Below are positions 40,467 through 49,993 of a stretch of 64,000 nucleotides of DNA, piece after piece. Under the pieces are notes generated by a model. The model ran no database searches, was not told the origin of the DNA, and saw only the letters and a program-made list of their open reading frames with translations. The stretch is taken from positions 165,963-229,962 of the forward strand of contig JAETSA010000001.1 in the NCBI GenBank assembly GCA_021769885.1, given 5' to 3'. Source of the DNA: Bacillota bacterium (lineage in GTDB: Bacteria; Bacillota; Clostridia; Oscillospirales; Acutalibacteraceae). Both the position numbers and the translations under genes were made by a program. Each line of letters starts with the position of its first letter. The stretch's first letter is position 1.

Positions 40467-41459
40467 CTATATCTTATATGCTTTGCGTATTTCTTTAATT
40501 TTATCCGTCAGCATTGACCGCAATGTTTCCGGGTTGCGAATTTGAATTTTTGCGCCGAATTGCATAATCCACGCAAGAAGCCCTTCCCCAACTGCAACCT
40601 CAGCTGACAAAATGAATCGGTCATCGCCGAAGCGCGTGATATGAACATCCTCGCCGAACCGATCCAGTATCGGTTCAATGAGTTCGTTTTTACACACCAA
40701 CTCGATATTTTCGATTGTACCCGAAAACATATTGAAATGTTTGTGGGCATAATCCGCAGAGTCAAAAAAATCGGTATAGGGTGACACCTCGGAAAAAGGA
40801 CGGGCATCTTCTTCAAGGACGGATAGCTTACGGATTCTGTCTACCCGAAGAACCATCAAATTGTCGTACTTTGCATTGTTGCCGACGAGGTAATAGTGGT
40901 CATCCGACCAAATCATCGCATACGGACTGACCGTGTGCTCACGTTCCTCATACTCTACGGCATTGGAGTTCCCGATTACACGCCTGCGATACAATACCGT
41001 GACTTTTTTTTCATCCCGAATGGCACGTTTTAAATCGGTAATATGATTATAAATTTGCTCGTTCGTGGATTTGGAGGCGTTTTTTACGTGTGCAATATGC
41101 TTTGCATCCTCAGCCTGATTTTGGTTCAGCAGTCCGACGAGTTTTTCCGTCAACTGCGTACTTTTGCTCGGTGAAATAAAATTTGCCGAGCCGACTGCAT
41201 CACAGAGCAACTGAATTTCTGTCGGTTCAAAATGCCGAGTTGCCAAAACGTATCCGCTGCACGGCTGTTTTGTATAACAGATATCATACCCAAATTCCTT
41301 CAAAACGGCAATATCGCTGTAAACGGATTTTCGCTCACACGCGATTCCGTGCTCAGAAAGATTCTGTAAAATCTGCTCTGCACTGATTGGATGCTGATCG
41401 TCGCTTTCGTCCGTCAGCTGTTTGAGAATATACAAAAGCTTCAGCTTGTGGTTTGCCAT
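40467..41459 (-). CDS. WYL-domain transcriptional regulator (HTH_11 + WYL)
   Basis: Winged-helix N-terminus (ISAEQILQNLSEHGIACERKSVYSDIAVLKEFGYDI) and WYL region (VSPYAMIWSDDHYYLVGNN...LRVDRIRKL). Confidence 0.85.
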   Translation of the reverse strand: MANHKLKLLYILKQLTDESDDQHPISAEQILQNLSEHGIACERKSVYSDIAVLKEFGYDICYTKQPCSGYVLATRHFEPTEIQLLCDAVGSANFISPSKSTQLTEKLVGLLNQNQAEDAKHIAHVKNASKSTNEQIYNHITDLKRAIRDEKKVTVLYRRRVIGNSNAVEYEEREHTVSPYAMIWSDDHYYLVGNNAKYDNLMVLRVDRIRKLSVLEEDARPFSEVSPYTDFFDSADYAHKHFNMFSGTIENIELVCKNELIEPILDRFGEDVHITRFGDDRFILSAEVAVGEGLLAWIMQFGAKIQIRNPETLRSMLTDKIKEIRKAYKI

Positions 41460-41479
41460 GCCCCGGTCTCCTCACGCGT

Positions 41480-43231
41480 TTATAATGTCAGCTGCTTGTT
41501 CAGTGCGATAACGGTATCTTCCTCTAACTTCAACACAGCTCTGTCGTAGGTATAAATACCGTTCACCTCATTTTCAACGTCGCTGACCTGGGTATAGATT
41601 GTACCGCTCAAGCCTTTTTCCACAAGCGGAATCACCTGCTTTTTCATCAGCTTTCCATAGGCGGCTGTCAAGGACGCTTTGTCCTTAAACATCAAATATC
41701 CGAATGCCTTTTTCGGATTCCACATATGGCCTTCTTCTTTTTGCGAGTAGCCGCCGAACTCCGTAATGACAAATGCGCGGTGATCAGGTTTGCGCATACG
41801 AATCGGCAAAATGTATTTGTGCATACTCTGCACATCGCCGCCGCCTTGGTCGTACCAGCCGCTCGCGTGGTCAATGACGCGTGTGTCATCCAGCTTGCGC
41901 ACATATGCACAAATGCGAAGCGCATCAAACTGCCCCCATGCCTCATTAAACGGTACCCAACAATACAGCGAAACCGTATTATACAAAAGGTCAATCATTT
42001 CCGTAAGCTCGCGCTCGAAATCATCGCGCCAGCTTTTTTCGGTACGGCTGAAAACATTGTATTTATTATCCTTCACGTGCAGAATGCCGATATTCGGCAA
42101 AAATCCCGCATAGAAATCACCTATGTATTTGCCGCCGCTCATCATATCCTGCCACACAATCATACCCAATCGGTCACAGTGATAATACCAGCGGAGCGGT
42201 TCGATTTTGATGTGCTTGCGGAGCATATTGAAGCCCAATCGCTTCATTTCGGCAATGTCAAAAATCATTGCCTCATCCGTCGGCGGGGTCATACCGCCGT
42301 CAGGCCAATAGCCCTGATCCAAAAGGCCTTTTTGGAAGTACGGCTTGTTGTTTAAGAATAGGCGCATAACGCCTTTTTGGTCCTTATCCACGTGGAACTT
42401 GCGCATACCGAAATAGCTGGTAACCGTATCGGTAAGTGCGCCGTCCACTTTGATTTCTAAAGAAACATCATACAGATTCGGTGTTTCGGGCGTCCAAAGT
42501 GCCGCATTCGGCAAAGCGATTTCGGTATCTTTTTCAATCGCGCCCGAAAATACAACATCCCCCGCAAAAGTAACTGTTGCGTAAATTTCAGCCTCTGTAT
42601 CTGTATTTAATTCCGTCTTGACCCGAATGACTTCGCGGTCAATGTTCGGCACAAAGCGAAGCTTCTGCGCGTATACATCCGAAACAGCTTCTAACCAAAC
42701 TGTTTGCCAAATGCCCGAAGTTGCAGTATACCAAAATCCGTGGGTATCATTCACCTGCTTGCCGCGCTGTTGCCAACCGCTTTCGGTTGGGTCGTATACG
42801 CAAACAACCAGTTCATTTTCACCCTCGGTCAGATATTCGGTGATATCAAAGGAAAATGCGCAGTATCCGCCTGTGTGCTTGCCGACGGAATGATGGTTGA
42901 TAAAAACTTCGCACTGCCAATCCACTGCGCCGAAATGCAGCAGGATGTTTTTCCCGAGCATCGCGGTCGGCACGGAAAAGCGCTTCCGATACCACAAACG
43001 GTCACTTGGTGAAAGCGGCTTTTCTACGCCGGAAAGTAGACTTTCCACTGCGAAGGGCACTAAAATTTCGCCGTCGAAATTTTCCGCCCATTTTTGAGCG
43101 GCAGGTAAAATCGCATAATCAAATTTCCCGTTTAAATTCAGCCAATTTTCACGAACCAACTGCGGACGCGGATATTCGGGCAGCGGACAGGCCGTATCTA
43201 CCTTGTCGTACCACACAGAGCGCATAGACAT
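41480..43231 (-). CDS. Glycoside hydrolase family 2 protein
   Basis: YPRPQLVRENWLNLNGKFDYAI; LHFGAVDWQCEVFINHHSVGKHTGGYCAFSFDIT; FNMLRKHIKIEPLRWYYHCDRLGMIVWQDMMSGG; WVPFNEAWGQFDA. Confidence 0.9.
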   Translation of the reverse strand: MSMRSVWYDKVDTACPLPEYPRPQLVRENWLNLNGKFDYAILPAAQKWAENFDGEILVPFAVESLLSGVEKPLSPSDRLWYRKRFSVPTAMLGKNILLHFGAVDWQCEVFINHHSVGKHTGGYCAFSFDITEYLTEGENELVVCVYDPTESGWQQRGKQVNDTHGFWYTATSGIWQTVWLEAVSDVYAQKLRFVPNIDREVIRVKTELNTDTEAEIYATVTFAGDVVFSGAIEKDTEIALPNAALWTPETPNLYDVSLEIKVDGALTDTVTSYFGMRKFHVDKDQKGVMRLFLNNKPYFQKGLLDQGYWPDGGMTPPTDEAMIFDIAEMKRLGFNMLRKHIKIEPLRWYYHCDRLGMIVWQDMMSGGKYIGDFYAGFLPNIGILHVKDNKYNVFSRTEKSWRDDFERELTEMIDLLYNTVSLYCWVPFNEAWGQFDALRICAYVRKLDDTRVIDHASGWYDQGGGDVQSMHKYILPIRMRKPDHRAFVITEFGGYSQKEEGHMWNPKKAFGYLMFKDKASLTAAYGKLMKKQVIPLVEKGLSGTIYTQVSDVENEVNGIYTYDRAVLKLEEDTVIALNKQLTL

Positions 43232-43334
43232 GGATATTTCCTCCCGTTTTTAGAATAATATGGATATATTTTACCATATAAGAAGAAAAAAATCTATAGA
43301 AATTATGAAAAAGACGACGCACTCCCGTTGCAAC

Positions 43335-43376
43335 CAATAAGAAAAGCCTTACCGACTTTGCAGTAAGGCTTTTCTT
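43335..43376. terminator. Intrinsic terminator hairpin
   Basis: aagaaaagccttac cgactttgca gtaaggcttttctt. Confidence 0.75.
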
Positions 43377-43403
43377 AAGATTCTTCACTATCGCCATGAA
43401 AGT

Positions 43404-43943
43404 TTATGGACAATCTGCACCCTTCGTGTGATTCGGCAAATACACGTGCTCCATCTCGATACAATTCCAAGTTTCCCCCATACACAAATAACTTTCTACC
43501 TTTTCAGCGGAAACCTCTGTAAAGCCACAGGCACGATAACAATGCAATGCGGTCTGATTATTCTCAAAAACGCCTAAGGAAACTTTTTTGACCTTTAGGA
43601 AATCAAACGCATACTGTACGGCCAGCGTAACCATTTCTTTTCCGTAGCCCATTCCCCGCTTTTTATCGTCCACAATTACAAATCCCAATCGAACCTCATC
43701 AAGATTTTCAGATTGCGGATAACGCATCGTAAAATGTCCGACGAGTCCTGTTTCATCAAATGCAGTCATCGCAAAAAGATTTGCGTTGTTGCGTTCCTTG
43801 TCATAATACATATTCATATCATCAGCACAAATCGGATAGTTATCATAACGGTCTGCACTCCATTGGCGAAACGCATACTCACTTTTCAACCAAGCGGTTA
43901 TGATTTCTGCGTCACAGGCTTTATACGGTCTTAATCTCAGCAT
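43404..43943 (-). CDS. GNAT family N-acetyltransferase
   Basis: LGFVIVDDKKRGMGYGKEMVTLAVQYAFDFLKVKKVSLGVFENNQTALHCYRACGF. Confidence 0.9.
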   Translation of the reverse strand: MLRLRPYKACDAEIITAWLKSEYAFRQWSADRYDNYPICADDMNMYYDKERNNANLFAMTAFDETGLVGHFTMRYPQSENLDEVRLGFVIVDDKKRGMGYGKEMVTLAVQYAFDFLKVKKVSLGVFENNQTALHCYRACGFTEVSAEKVESYLCMGETWNCIEMEHVYLPNHTKGADCP

Positions 43944-44010
43944 AAAATACCTTCTTCCGTTTTTCTCTCCGCAACAAAATATTATTTTCAGGATTTAGAC
44001 AGCTGCAAAA

Positions 44011-44556
44011 TCATTCAAACCATATTTCGGGAAAGTGACTTTTAATAAATTTGCTCATCGGATTGTTCACATGGCTTCTTAATTGATATTGTTCAATGGT
44101 TGTTTTTATATCATTATAAGCAAAAAGTAATTCTTTTTCAGGAACAGCACAGAAAGGCTTTATATCAAACAGCCCGTTTTCTTTGTAATCCATAAATTTG
44201 TTGTATACATCCCTTATCTCCGTACAGTTACATACATTTATCGGAATTTCACAAGTATACGCACAATGGATTGCCGTGGGGTTTTCGGTATGCTCTATGC
44301 TTTCACATTCATATAAATAGCCTTTTTTACCCTTGTATATATCCCTGAAACAGTCTTCATAGTATTCACTATATACGACTATATTTTTATCAAAACCGTA
44401 TGGATAAAAGCTGAAAGGCTTAGGCACAGGTTTTACTGCATAAAGCAAGGCAACTACAGGATTACTTGATAAATACACGTACGGCTTCTGATGTTCAGAC
44501 AAAAAAGGCTTTAGCTGTGTAAGACCGCTGACAGAAGAACCATGATATAAAAGCAT
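44011..44556 (-). CDS. Hypothetical protein, possible ADP-ribosyltransferase-like fold
   Basis: N-terminus MLLYHGSSVSGL...KPYVYLSSNPVVALLYA resembles LYHGS/VYLS motifs of ART/Tpt1-type folds; clear RBS (GAGGAG). Inference only. Confidence 0.5.
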   Translation of the reverse strand: MLLYHGSSVSGLTQLKPFLSEHQKPYVYLSSNPVVALLYAVKPVPKPFSFYPYGFDKNIVVYSEYYEDCFRDIYKGKKGYLYECESIEHTENPTAIHCAYTCEIPINVCNCTEIRDVYNKFMDYKENGLFDIKPFCAVPEKELLFAYNDIKTTIEQYQLRSHVNNPMSKFIKSHFPEIWFE

Positions 44557-44572
44557 TTTTTATTCTCCTCGT

Positions 44573-45121
44573 ATATCATTATGTTTTTTTGCATCGAAAG
44601 AAGAAAAAATCCGGACGGTGCAAGGCACCACCGAACTGTGCGGGTGTAACGATCATATGTCCCGTCCCATGCTGTTGCCATCGGGTGAGACATACTGAAT
44701 ACGAACTGCGCTTCATCTTTCATAAGTTGATATACGTTTCGCATCAGCTTATCCAAATCTTCGGCATAATCAAAAACCAAGGAACTTGTAACTAAATCAA
44801 ACTGTTCATCAAGCACAGATATGTTTTCCAATGCCAATTGCTGGTAAGTGATGTTTTTCGCACAAAAATTCTCGTTTGCATATTTTAGCATCTTTTCAGA
44901 GATATCAATGCCCAGCACGGATTTTGCGCCCATATCCGAATACTGCTTTGCATGTTGTCCCATGCCGCAACCGATATCCAAGACTCTTTTGTCCTTTACT
45001 TCCGGAAGCAGAGAAAGTAAAATTGGCGTTTCTATACAATCATTAAAATTGATTTTTTGCTCCGTATATCTTTGAAATTCTCAAAAAAGGCTTCATTGTC
45101 GTATATATTTTGCATTGCCAT
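44573..45121 (-). pseudogene. Class I SAM-dependent methyltransferase, frameshifted near the 5' end and truncated at the 3' end
   Basis: N-terminal MQNIYDNEAFFENF is out of frame with QRYTEQKINFNDCIETPILLSLLPEVKDKRVLDIGCGMGQHAKQYSDMGAKSVLGIDIS; the C-terminus changes after MSHPMATAWDGTYDRYTRTVRW into the next gene's leader. Confidence 0.75.
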
Positions 45122-45186
45122 ACCTTTACTTTCACTATAGTTTAGAATCTATCATCCATTTTGTAGAAAGTGAAATGCAATAAATC

Positions 45187-45274
45187 CACCCACGCCCGCA
45201 GGCATTTCATATGCCGCAGGCGTATTTCACGTGCAAAGCGCATTTCACAAATCCCGCAGGGATTTATTTCATTG
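45187..45274. repeat. Mini-array of small hairpins punctuated by ATTTCAY
   Basis: ATTTCAT/C at 45204, 45224, 45242 and 45266, with self-complementary spacers (ATGCC-GCA-GGCGT, GTGC-AAA-GCGC, AAATCCC-GCA-GGGATTT). Confidence 0.7.
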
Positions 45275-45302
45275 AAAAAAGCACGCTTTCGCGTGCTTTT
45301 TC
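45274..45302 (-). terminator. Intrinsic terminator of tRNA-Ser
   Basis: aaaaaagcacgc tttc gcgtgcttttt directly downstream of the minus-strand tRNA. Confidence 0.75.
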
Positions 45303-45303
45303 T

Positions 45304-45395
45304 TGGCGGAGAGCAAGGGATTCGAACCCTCGAACCGTTTTAGGCGGTTACACGATTTCCAATCGTGCTCCTTCGACCAGCTCGGACAACTCTCC
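45304..45395 (-). tRNA. tRNA-Ser(GGA)
   Basis: Reverse strand GGAGAGTTGTCCGAGCTGGTCGAAGGAGCACGATTGGAAATCGTGTAACCGCCTAAAACGGTTCGAGGGTTCGAATCCCTTGCTCTCCGCCA; anticodon GGA, long variable arm, encoded CCA. Confidence 0.95.
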
Positions 45396-45533
45396 AAATG
45401 TCAACGATTGGTATTATAGCCGACATTGCAAAAAAAATCAAGATATTTTTTGCAATCTTTAAAAAATAATTTATTTTGTCTGTTGTTTTTCGAAAAAGTA
45501 ATTTATTCAGTCGATATTCTTAAACAAATTGTG

Positions 45534-45572
45534 TCGGTACGGCAAAGTTCTCCTTTGCCGTACCGACAGTTC
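45534..45572. terminator. Hairpin terminator of copA
   Basis: gtcggtacggcaaag ttctc ctttgccgtaccgac, a 15-bp perfect stem. Confidence 0.75.
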
Positions 45573-45579
45573 AAAAGAT

Positions 45580-48081
45580 TCAGTCGATAACCGTATAGCC
45601 CTGCGCTTCGACTGCCTGCTTCAAAACATCATCCGCAACATCTTTCGACAGTGTAATTACAGCGTTTTTCGCCGTATGACTTGCCACAACAGATTCTACA
45701 CCGTCAATTGCTTCCAATGTTTTTTTCACTGTTGCTTCGCAGTGCGGACACATCATACCTTCGATTTTCAAAGTTTTTTCCATTTTTACCTCCTTGGACT
45801 TTTTTGCTCGTATTTTCATATTTTTTCCCGCATCGTGCAGCTTAAAGAAATTCAAGCGTAATGCGTTAGAAACTACACAGAAGCTGGACAAGCTCATTGC
45901 CGCCGCACCGAACATCGGGTTTAGCGTCCAGCCGAATATCGGAATCCAAACGCCTGCCGCAAGCGGAATGCCGATCACATTATAAATAAATGCCCAAAAC
46001 AGATTTTCGTGAATATTTCGAAGCGTAGCACGGCTCAAACGAATTGCCGCAGGCACATCGCACAGCGAATTTTTCATCAAAACAACATCTGCCGCATCAA
46101 TCGCGATGTCCGTACCTGCACCGATTGCGATGCCGATATCCGCACGCGTAAGCGCCGGTGCATCATTAATACCGTCACCGACCATCGCCACGCGTCCCGT
46201 TTTTTGCAAAGAACGAATTACACTCTCTTTGCCGTTCGGCAACACGCCCGCAATGACTTCATCCACGCCCGCCTGCTTCCCGATAGCTTGCGCAGTTTTC
46301 TCATTATCTCCCGTCAACATAACCACGCGGATGCCCATCGCTTTCAGCTGTGCGATTGCCTCGGGGCTGTCTGCTTTTATGGTATCCGCTACAGCAACTA
46401 CACCAATGAATTTTTTCGCAGTGCAGAAGAAAAGCGGTGTTTTGCCTTCAACCGAAAAGGCGTCTGCCTGCGCCAGCATATTTTCGGGCACAGAAACAAA
46501 TTTTGTAATAAACGTACGGTTGCCCGCATAACATTCCGTATCATTTATCCTTGCGCGGACTCCGTTGCCCGGCAAAGATTCAAAATCGCGAATCTCCTGA
46601 AATTCGATTTTTCTTTCCTCGCCTTTTTTCAAAATCGCCTTAGCCAGCGGATGCTCGCTTTGCCGCTCCATTGTACACGCAAATTGCAGAAGCTCGTTTT
46701 CGGAAACGTCGTTGTTGGGCACAATGTCCGTCACAAGCGGTGTGCCGTTGGTAATCGTCCCGGTTTTATCCAGAGCTACAATTTCCACTCTGCCTGCGCT
46801 CTCTAAAGACGCAGCTGTTTTAAACAAGATCCCGTTTTTTGCCCCCACACCGTTGCCGACCATAATCGCCACCGGCGTAGCGAGCCCCAATGCACACGGA
46901 CAGCTGATGACCAAAACCGATATGCCGCGTGCCAGAGCAAATCCAAAAGACTCGCCTACCAATAGCCAAACAATGGTCGTAACAACGGCAATCGCAATTA
47001 CAATCGGTACAAAAACGCCCGATACCTTATCGGCAATCTTGGCAATCGGCGCTTTCGTAGCGGCGGCGTCCTCAACCATTTTGATAATCTGTGAAATCGT
47101 GGTATCTTCGCCGACGCGTGCAGCCGTACAGCGCAAAAATCCCGATTGATTCACGGTAGCGGCTGAAACAGAGTCGTTGACCGCCTTGTCTACGGGGACA
47201 CTCTCTCCCGTCAAAGAAGATTCATCCACAGCGCTGTGCCCTTCTAATATCACGCCGTCTACAGGGATGCTCTCCCCCGGGCGCACCACAAAGATATCCC
47301 CTTTTTTCACTTGCGAAACAGGCACAACGCGTTCTTTGCCGTTTGACAGAACCGTAGCGGTTTTGGGGGAAAGGCGCATCAATCCCTTTAATGCGTCGGT
47401 CGTTTTGCCTTTGGAACGTGCCTCCAACATTTTGCCGACGGTAATCAGCGCCAGAATCATTGCGGCGGATTCAAAATACAACTCGTGCATATAGTGCATA
47501 GCGACTTCTGTGCTGCCCGCAGTCATCGCAAACAATGCATAGGTACTGTAGACAAACGCGGCACTTGAGCCGAGCGCGACCAATGTATCCATATTCGGCG
47601 CACGGTGCAACAGGCTTTTAAATCCGCTGATGAAAAACTTTTGATTGATGACCATAACCGCGGCTGTCAGAAGCAGTTGAATCAATCCGAGTGCAACATA
47701 ATTTTCGGATAACACAGCGGGCACAGGCCAGCCCCACATAGCGTGTCCCATTGAAAAATACATTAAAACAAGCAAAAAACCGACAGATGCGATTAAACGC
47801 TGTTTTAAAATCGGTGTATCACGATCTTTCAGTGCTTCTTCTGCGCTTTGATGATCAACATTCTCTGCGGTATGCACATCTTTCAACGCCGCGCCGTACC
47901 CTGCCGCTTCTACGGCAGAAATAATCTCCGCCGCCGAAGCAGACCCTTCCACGCCCATTGAATTTGTAAGCAAACTGACCGAACAGGCAGTCACGCCCTC
48001 TACTTTTTCAACCGCTTTTTCCACACGCGCACTGCACGCGGCACAGCTCATTCCCGTAACTGAATATTGCTCCATAAGCAC
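45580..48081 (-). CDS. copA: Copper-translocating P-type ATPase with N-terminal HMA and C-terminal CopZ-like HMA domain
   Basis: [76 protein letters not shown]-terminal [27 protein letters not shown]. Confidence 0.94.
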   Translation of the reverse strand: MLMEQYSVTGMSCAACSARVEKAVEKVEGVTACSVSLLTNSMGVEGSASAAEIISAVEAAGYGAALKDVHTAENVDHQSAEEALKDRDTPILKQRLIASVGFLLVLMYFSMGHAMWGWPVPAVLSENYVALGLIQLLLTAAVMVINQKFFISGFKSLLHRAPNMDTLVALGSSAAFVYSTYALFAMTAGSTEVAMHYMHELYFESAAMILALITVGKMLEARSKGKTTDALKGLMRLSPKTATVLSNGKERVVPVSQVKKGDIFVVRPGESIPVDGVILEGHSAVDESSLTGESVPVDKAVNDSVSAATVNQSGFLRCTAARVGEDTTISQIIKMVEDAAATKAPIAKIADKVSGVFVPIVIAIAVVTTIVWLLVGESFGFALARGISVLVISCPCALGLATPVAIMVGNGVGAKNGILFKTAASLESAGRVEIVALDKTGTITNGTPLVTDIVPNNDVSENELLQFACTMERQSEHPLAKAILKKGEERKIEFQEIRDFESLPGNGVRARINDTECYAGNRTFITKFVSVPENMLAQADAFSVEGKTPLFFCTAKKFIGVVAVADTIKADSPEAIAQLKAMGIRVVMLTGDNEKTAQAIGKQAGVDEVIAGVLPNGKESVIRSLQKTGRVAMVGDGINDAPALTRADIGIAIGAGTDIAIDAADVVLMKNSLCDVPAAIRLSRATLRNIHENLFWAFIYNVIGIPLAAGVWIPIFGWTLNPMFGAAAMSLSSFCVVSNALRLNFFKLHDAGKNMKIRAKKSKEVKMEKTLKIEGMMCPHCEATVKKTLEAIDGVESVVASHTAKNAVITLSKDVADDVLKQAVEAQGYTVID

Positions 48082-48084
48082 CCC

Positions 48085-48387
48085 TTATTTCATTAGCTTT
48101 TGCAAAGTTGCCAGCAAATCCTCCAAAGAATCTTCTTTGCCCTGCTTGATATCCTCAGCAACGCAGGTTTTAATATGTGAAGCCAGCAATTCTTTATTAA
48201 AAGCGTTCAATGCGGCATTTGCCGCCGCGACCTGCACAATAATATCCGTACAGTACGCATTTTTTTCGACCATTCCTTTAATGCCGCGAATCTGCCCTTC
48301 GATACGATTCAAACGATGGATCAGCTTTGTATGCTCTTCCTCGGAACGGATTTTTGTCTTGTGACTTTGACAGCAGGTTTCTTTCAT
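48085..48387 (-). CDS. csoR: CsoR-type metal-sensing transcriptional repressor
   Basis: HTKLIHRLNRIEGQIRGIKGMVEKNAYCTDIIVQVAAANAALNAFNKELLASHIKTCV (C/H/C ligand arrangement). Confidence 0.93.
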   Translation of the reverse strand: MKETCCQSHKTKIRSEEEHTKLIHRLNRIEGQIRGIKGMVEKNAYCTDIIVQVAAANAALNAFNKELLASHIKTCVAEDIKQGKEDSLEDLLATLQKLMK

Positions 48388-48406
48388 TTGCGCACCTCCG
48401 TTTGTA

Positions 48407-48455
48407 TACCCCTATCGGGTATAATCATTATATACCCGATAGGGGTATATGTCAA
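48407..48455 (-). promoter_or_regulatory. csoR-copA promoter with two palindromic CsoR operators
   Basis: Reverse strand TTGACA - TATACCCCTATCGGGTA (17 nt) - TATAAT, then TATACCCGATAGGGGTATA. One palindrome spans the -35/-10 spacer, the second overlaps the start region. Confidence 0.9.
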
Positions 48456-48456
48456 G

Positions 48457-48490
48457 ATAAGCGGCAGAAAAATCTTCTTCTGCCGCTTAT
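48457..48490. terminator. Hairpin terminator of the 48511-49527 gene
   Basis: ataagcggcagaa aaatcttc ttctgccgcttat, a 13-bp perfect stem. Confidence 0.7.
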
Positions 48491-48510
48491 CATTTGTCAT
48501 TTCTTTTAAA

Positions 48511-49527
48511 TTATAATTTAAACATCAATCGCAACACTCGATTGATTTCCGATTCTAATTCAGACGCAGCTAAATTCGGAATCTGCGCCTCAAAGACATC
48601 CGCTTCCGCTTTCATTTTCTTCAAATACGCTGCCCCATCTGCAAGCTTCGCTTTGTATTCTGCTTCTAACGCGTCTAATTCGTTTCGGAATTTCTCATCC
48701 GTTCCGGGTACAACACATTCTTGATACAAATCTATAATCTCATCATTCGGACGCGTTGGAAAATATTCGTGCGGTGCGGTACTGTCGAACAGACAAGCAT
48801 CGAGTTGCGGTACAATGACCATATCCAAGCTCTTCGGATCAAAGGAGCAGTGATACACATAGACATCATATCCCCTTTTAGAGACTTCAGAAGCAATTCG
48901 TTTTAAAAAGGTGGATTTGCCGGTACCCGGGCGGCCTTTTATAAAATAACGCTTCGATATATTCTCCGTAAGTTCAGGAATATAGCAGATATTCCCGTTT
49001 ACTGTCGGCGCGCCGAAAAATCGGTTAATTTGCTTGCCCGCCGCCGTATTGCTATTCGAAGGATGCGGCAGCAGTCGATTCAGCAGGGCTTCACATAAAA
49101 TATTTGCAAAATCAAAATCCATACGTGAAATGTAGATTTCTTCCTGTCGATCATGCACTTCATGTGCACGGGAGAAAATTTGCCGCGCAGAAAGCAAATT
49201 GCGTTCCATTACATCCGTATGCGCACAGTCTTTTGCCGTGAAACAGGTTCGGATATTAAAGTCGAACGGCTGTGTGCGCATAGCACCTGTTTTCAAGCTC
49301 GGCAACATCCAACCGCACACTACACCGTCTAACGGACTGTGCACTATTTGAATGGGTATGTTTGATTTCTTTGTATGTTCCTGCACAGCTTTAAAAATTT
49401 GCAAAAACGATTCTTTCGGGAACGCGTTATAATGCAAAAAGGTATCCGCGCCCTCGCAAAAGTCCTGCCAATAGGATACAGGCATCGGTGCAATGGTTTC
49501 TGTAAAAAAGTGTTCCTCGTTATACAT
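48511..49527 (-). CDS. P-loop ATPase, PRK06851-like
   Basis: RYFIKGRPGTGKSTFLKRIASEVSKRGYDVYVYHCSFDPKSLDMVIVPQLDACLFDSTAPHEYFP. Confidence 0.75.
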   Translation of the reverse strand: MYNEEHFFTETIAPMPVSYWQDFCEGADTFLHYNAFPKESFLQIFKAVQEHTKKSNIPIQIVHSPLDGVVCGWMLPSLKTGAMRTQPFDFNIRTCFTAKDCAHTDVMERNLLSARQIFSRAHEVHDRQEEIYISRMDFDFANILCEALLNRLLPHPSNSNTAAGKQINRFFGAPTVNGNICYIPELTENISKRYFIKGRPGTGKSTFLKRIASEVSKRGYDVYVYHCSFDPKSLDMVIVPQLDACLFDSTAPHEYFPTRPNDEIIDLYQECVVPGTDEKFRNELDALEAEYKAKLADGAAYLKKMKAEADVFEAQIPNLAASELESEINRVLRLMFKL

Positions 49528-49642
49528 ATTTTTCAGTCATCCTTTCAAAAATAATCAAAATTGCTCCACAGTCAGTTTATGCATATGTGGGCAGATTCAA
49601 CACAGAATTTTCTGATTCAAACAGAATTTATCCTTTCGCACT

Positions 49643-49676
49643 ATTGAAATACACAATTATGTTTGTTATAATAATA
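49643..49676 (+). promoter_or_regulatory. Promoter of the disrupted tRNA-Leu gene
   Basis: TTGAAA - 17 nt - TATAAT immediately upstream of the tRNA 5' half. Confidence 0.65.
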
Positions 49677-49683
49677 CCCACAC

Positions 49684-49718
49684 GCGGATATGGTGGAATT
49701 GGCAGACACGCCAGATTT
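49684..49718 (+). pseudogene. 5' half of a disrupted tRNA-Leu(UAG) gene
   Basis: GCGGATATGGTGGAATTGGCAGACACGCCAGATTT. Acceptor strand GCGGATA pairs with TATCCGC at 62259-62265; CCAGA pairs with TCTGG at 62225-62229. Confidence 0.93.
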
Positions 49719-49789
49719 CGCTGATGATACCTCGGTGTAAAATTTAATAATGAAAAAATCAGACTCAAACAAGCCTGATTTATATAAAT

Positions 49790-49874
49790 GCAGGTATGGT
49801 GAAACTGGCAAACACGCTGGATTTAGGATCCAGTGGAGCGATCCTTGCAGGTTCAAGTCCTGTTACCTGCACCA
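49790..49874 (+). tRNA. tRNA-Leu(UAG), complete, carried by the element
   Basis: GCAGGTATGGTGAAACTGGCAAACACGCTGGATTTAGGATCCAGTGGAGCGATCCTTGCAGGTTCAAGTCCTGTTACCTGCACCA; acceptor GCAGGTA/TACCTGC, anticodon TAG at 49824-49826. Confidence 0.95.
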
Positions 49875-49881
49875 AACAATA

Positions 49882-49922
49882 TAAATCCGAACCCTTTCCT
49901 TGTTGGAGATGGGTTTGGATTT
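49882..49922 (+). terminator. Hairpin terminator after tRNA-Leu
   Basis: aaatccgaaccc tttccttgttggagat gggtttggattt. Confidence 0.65.
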
Positions 49923-49993
49923 GCTGTTATTTGTATTAATCGCATTGTAAGAAATACGATTTAATTTTTGCAGACGATATTACCTAAATATAA

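Noticed and set aside
49641-49856. 71-aa minus-strand ORF over the tRNA-Leu region
   Set aside because: Overlaps the tRNA half and the complete tRNA; no RBS or homology.
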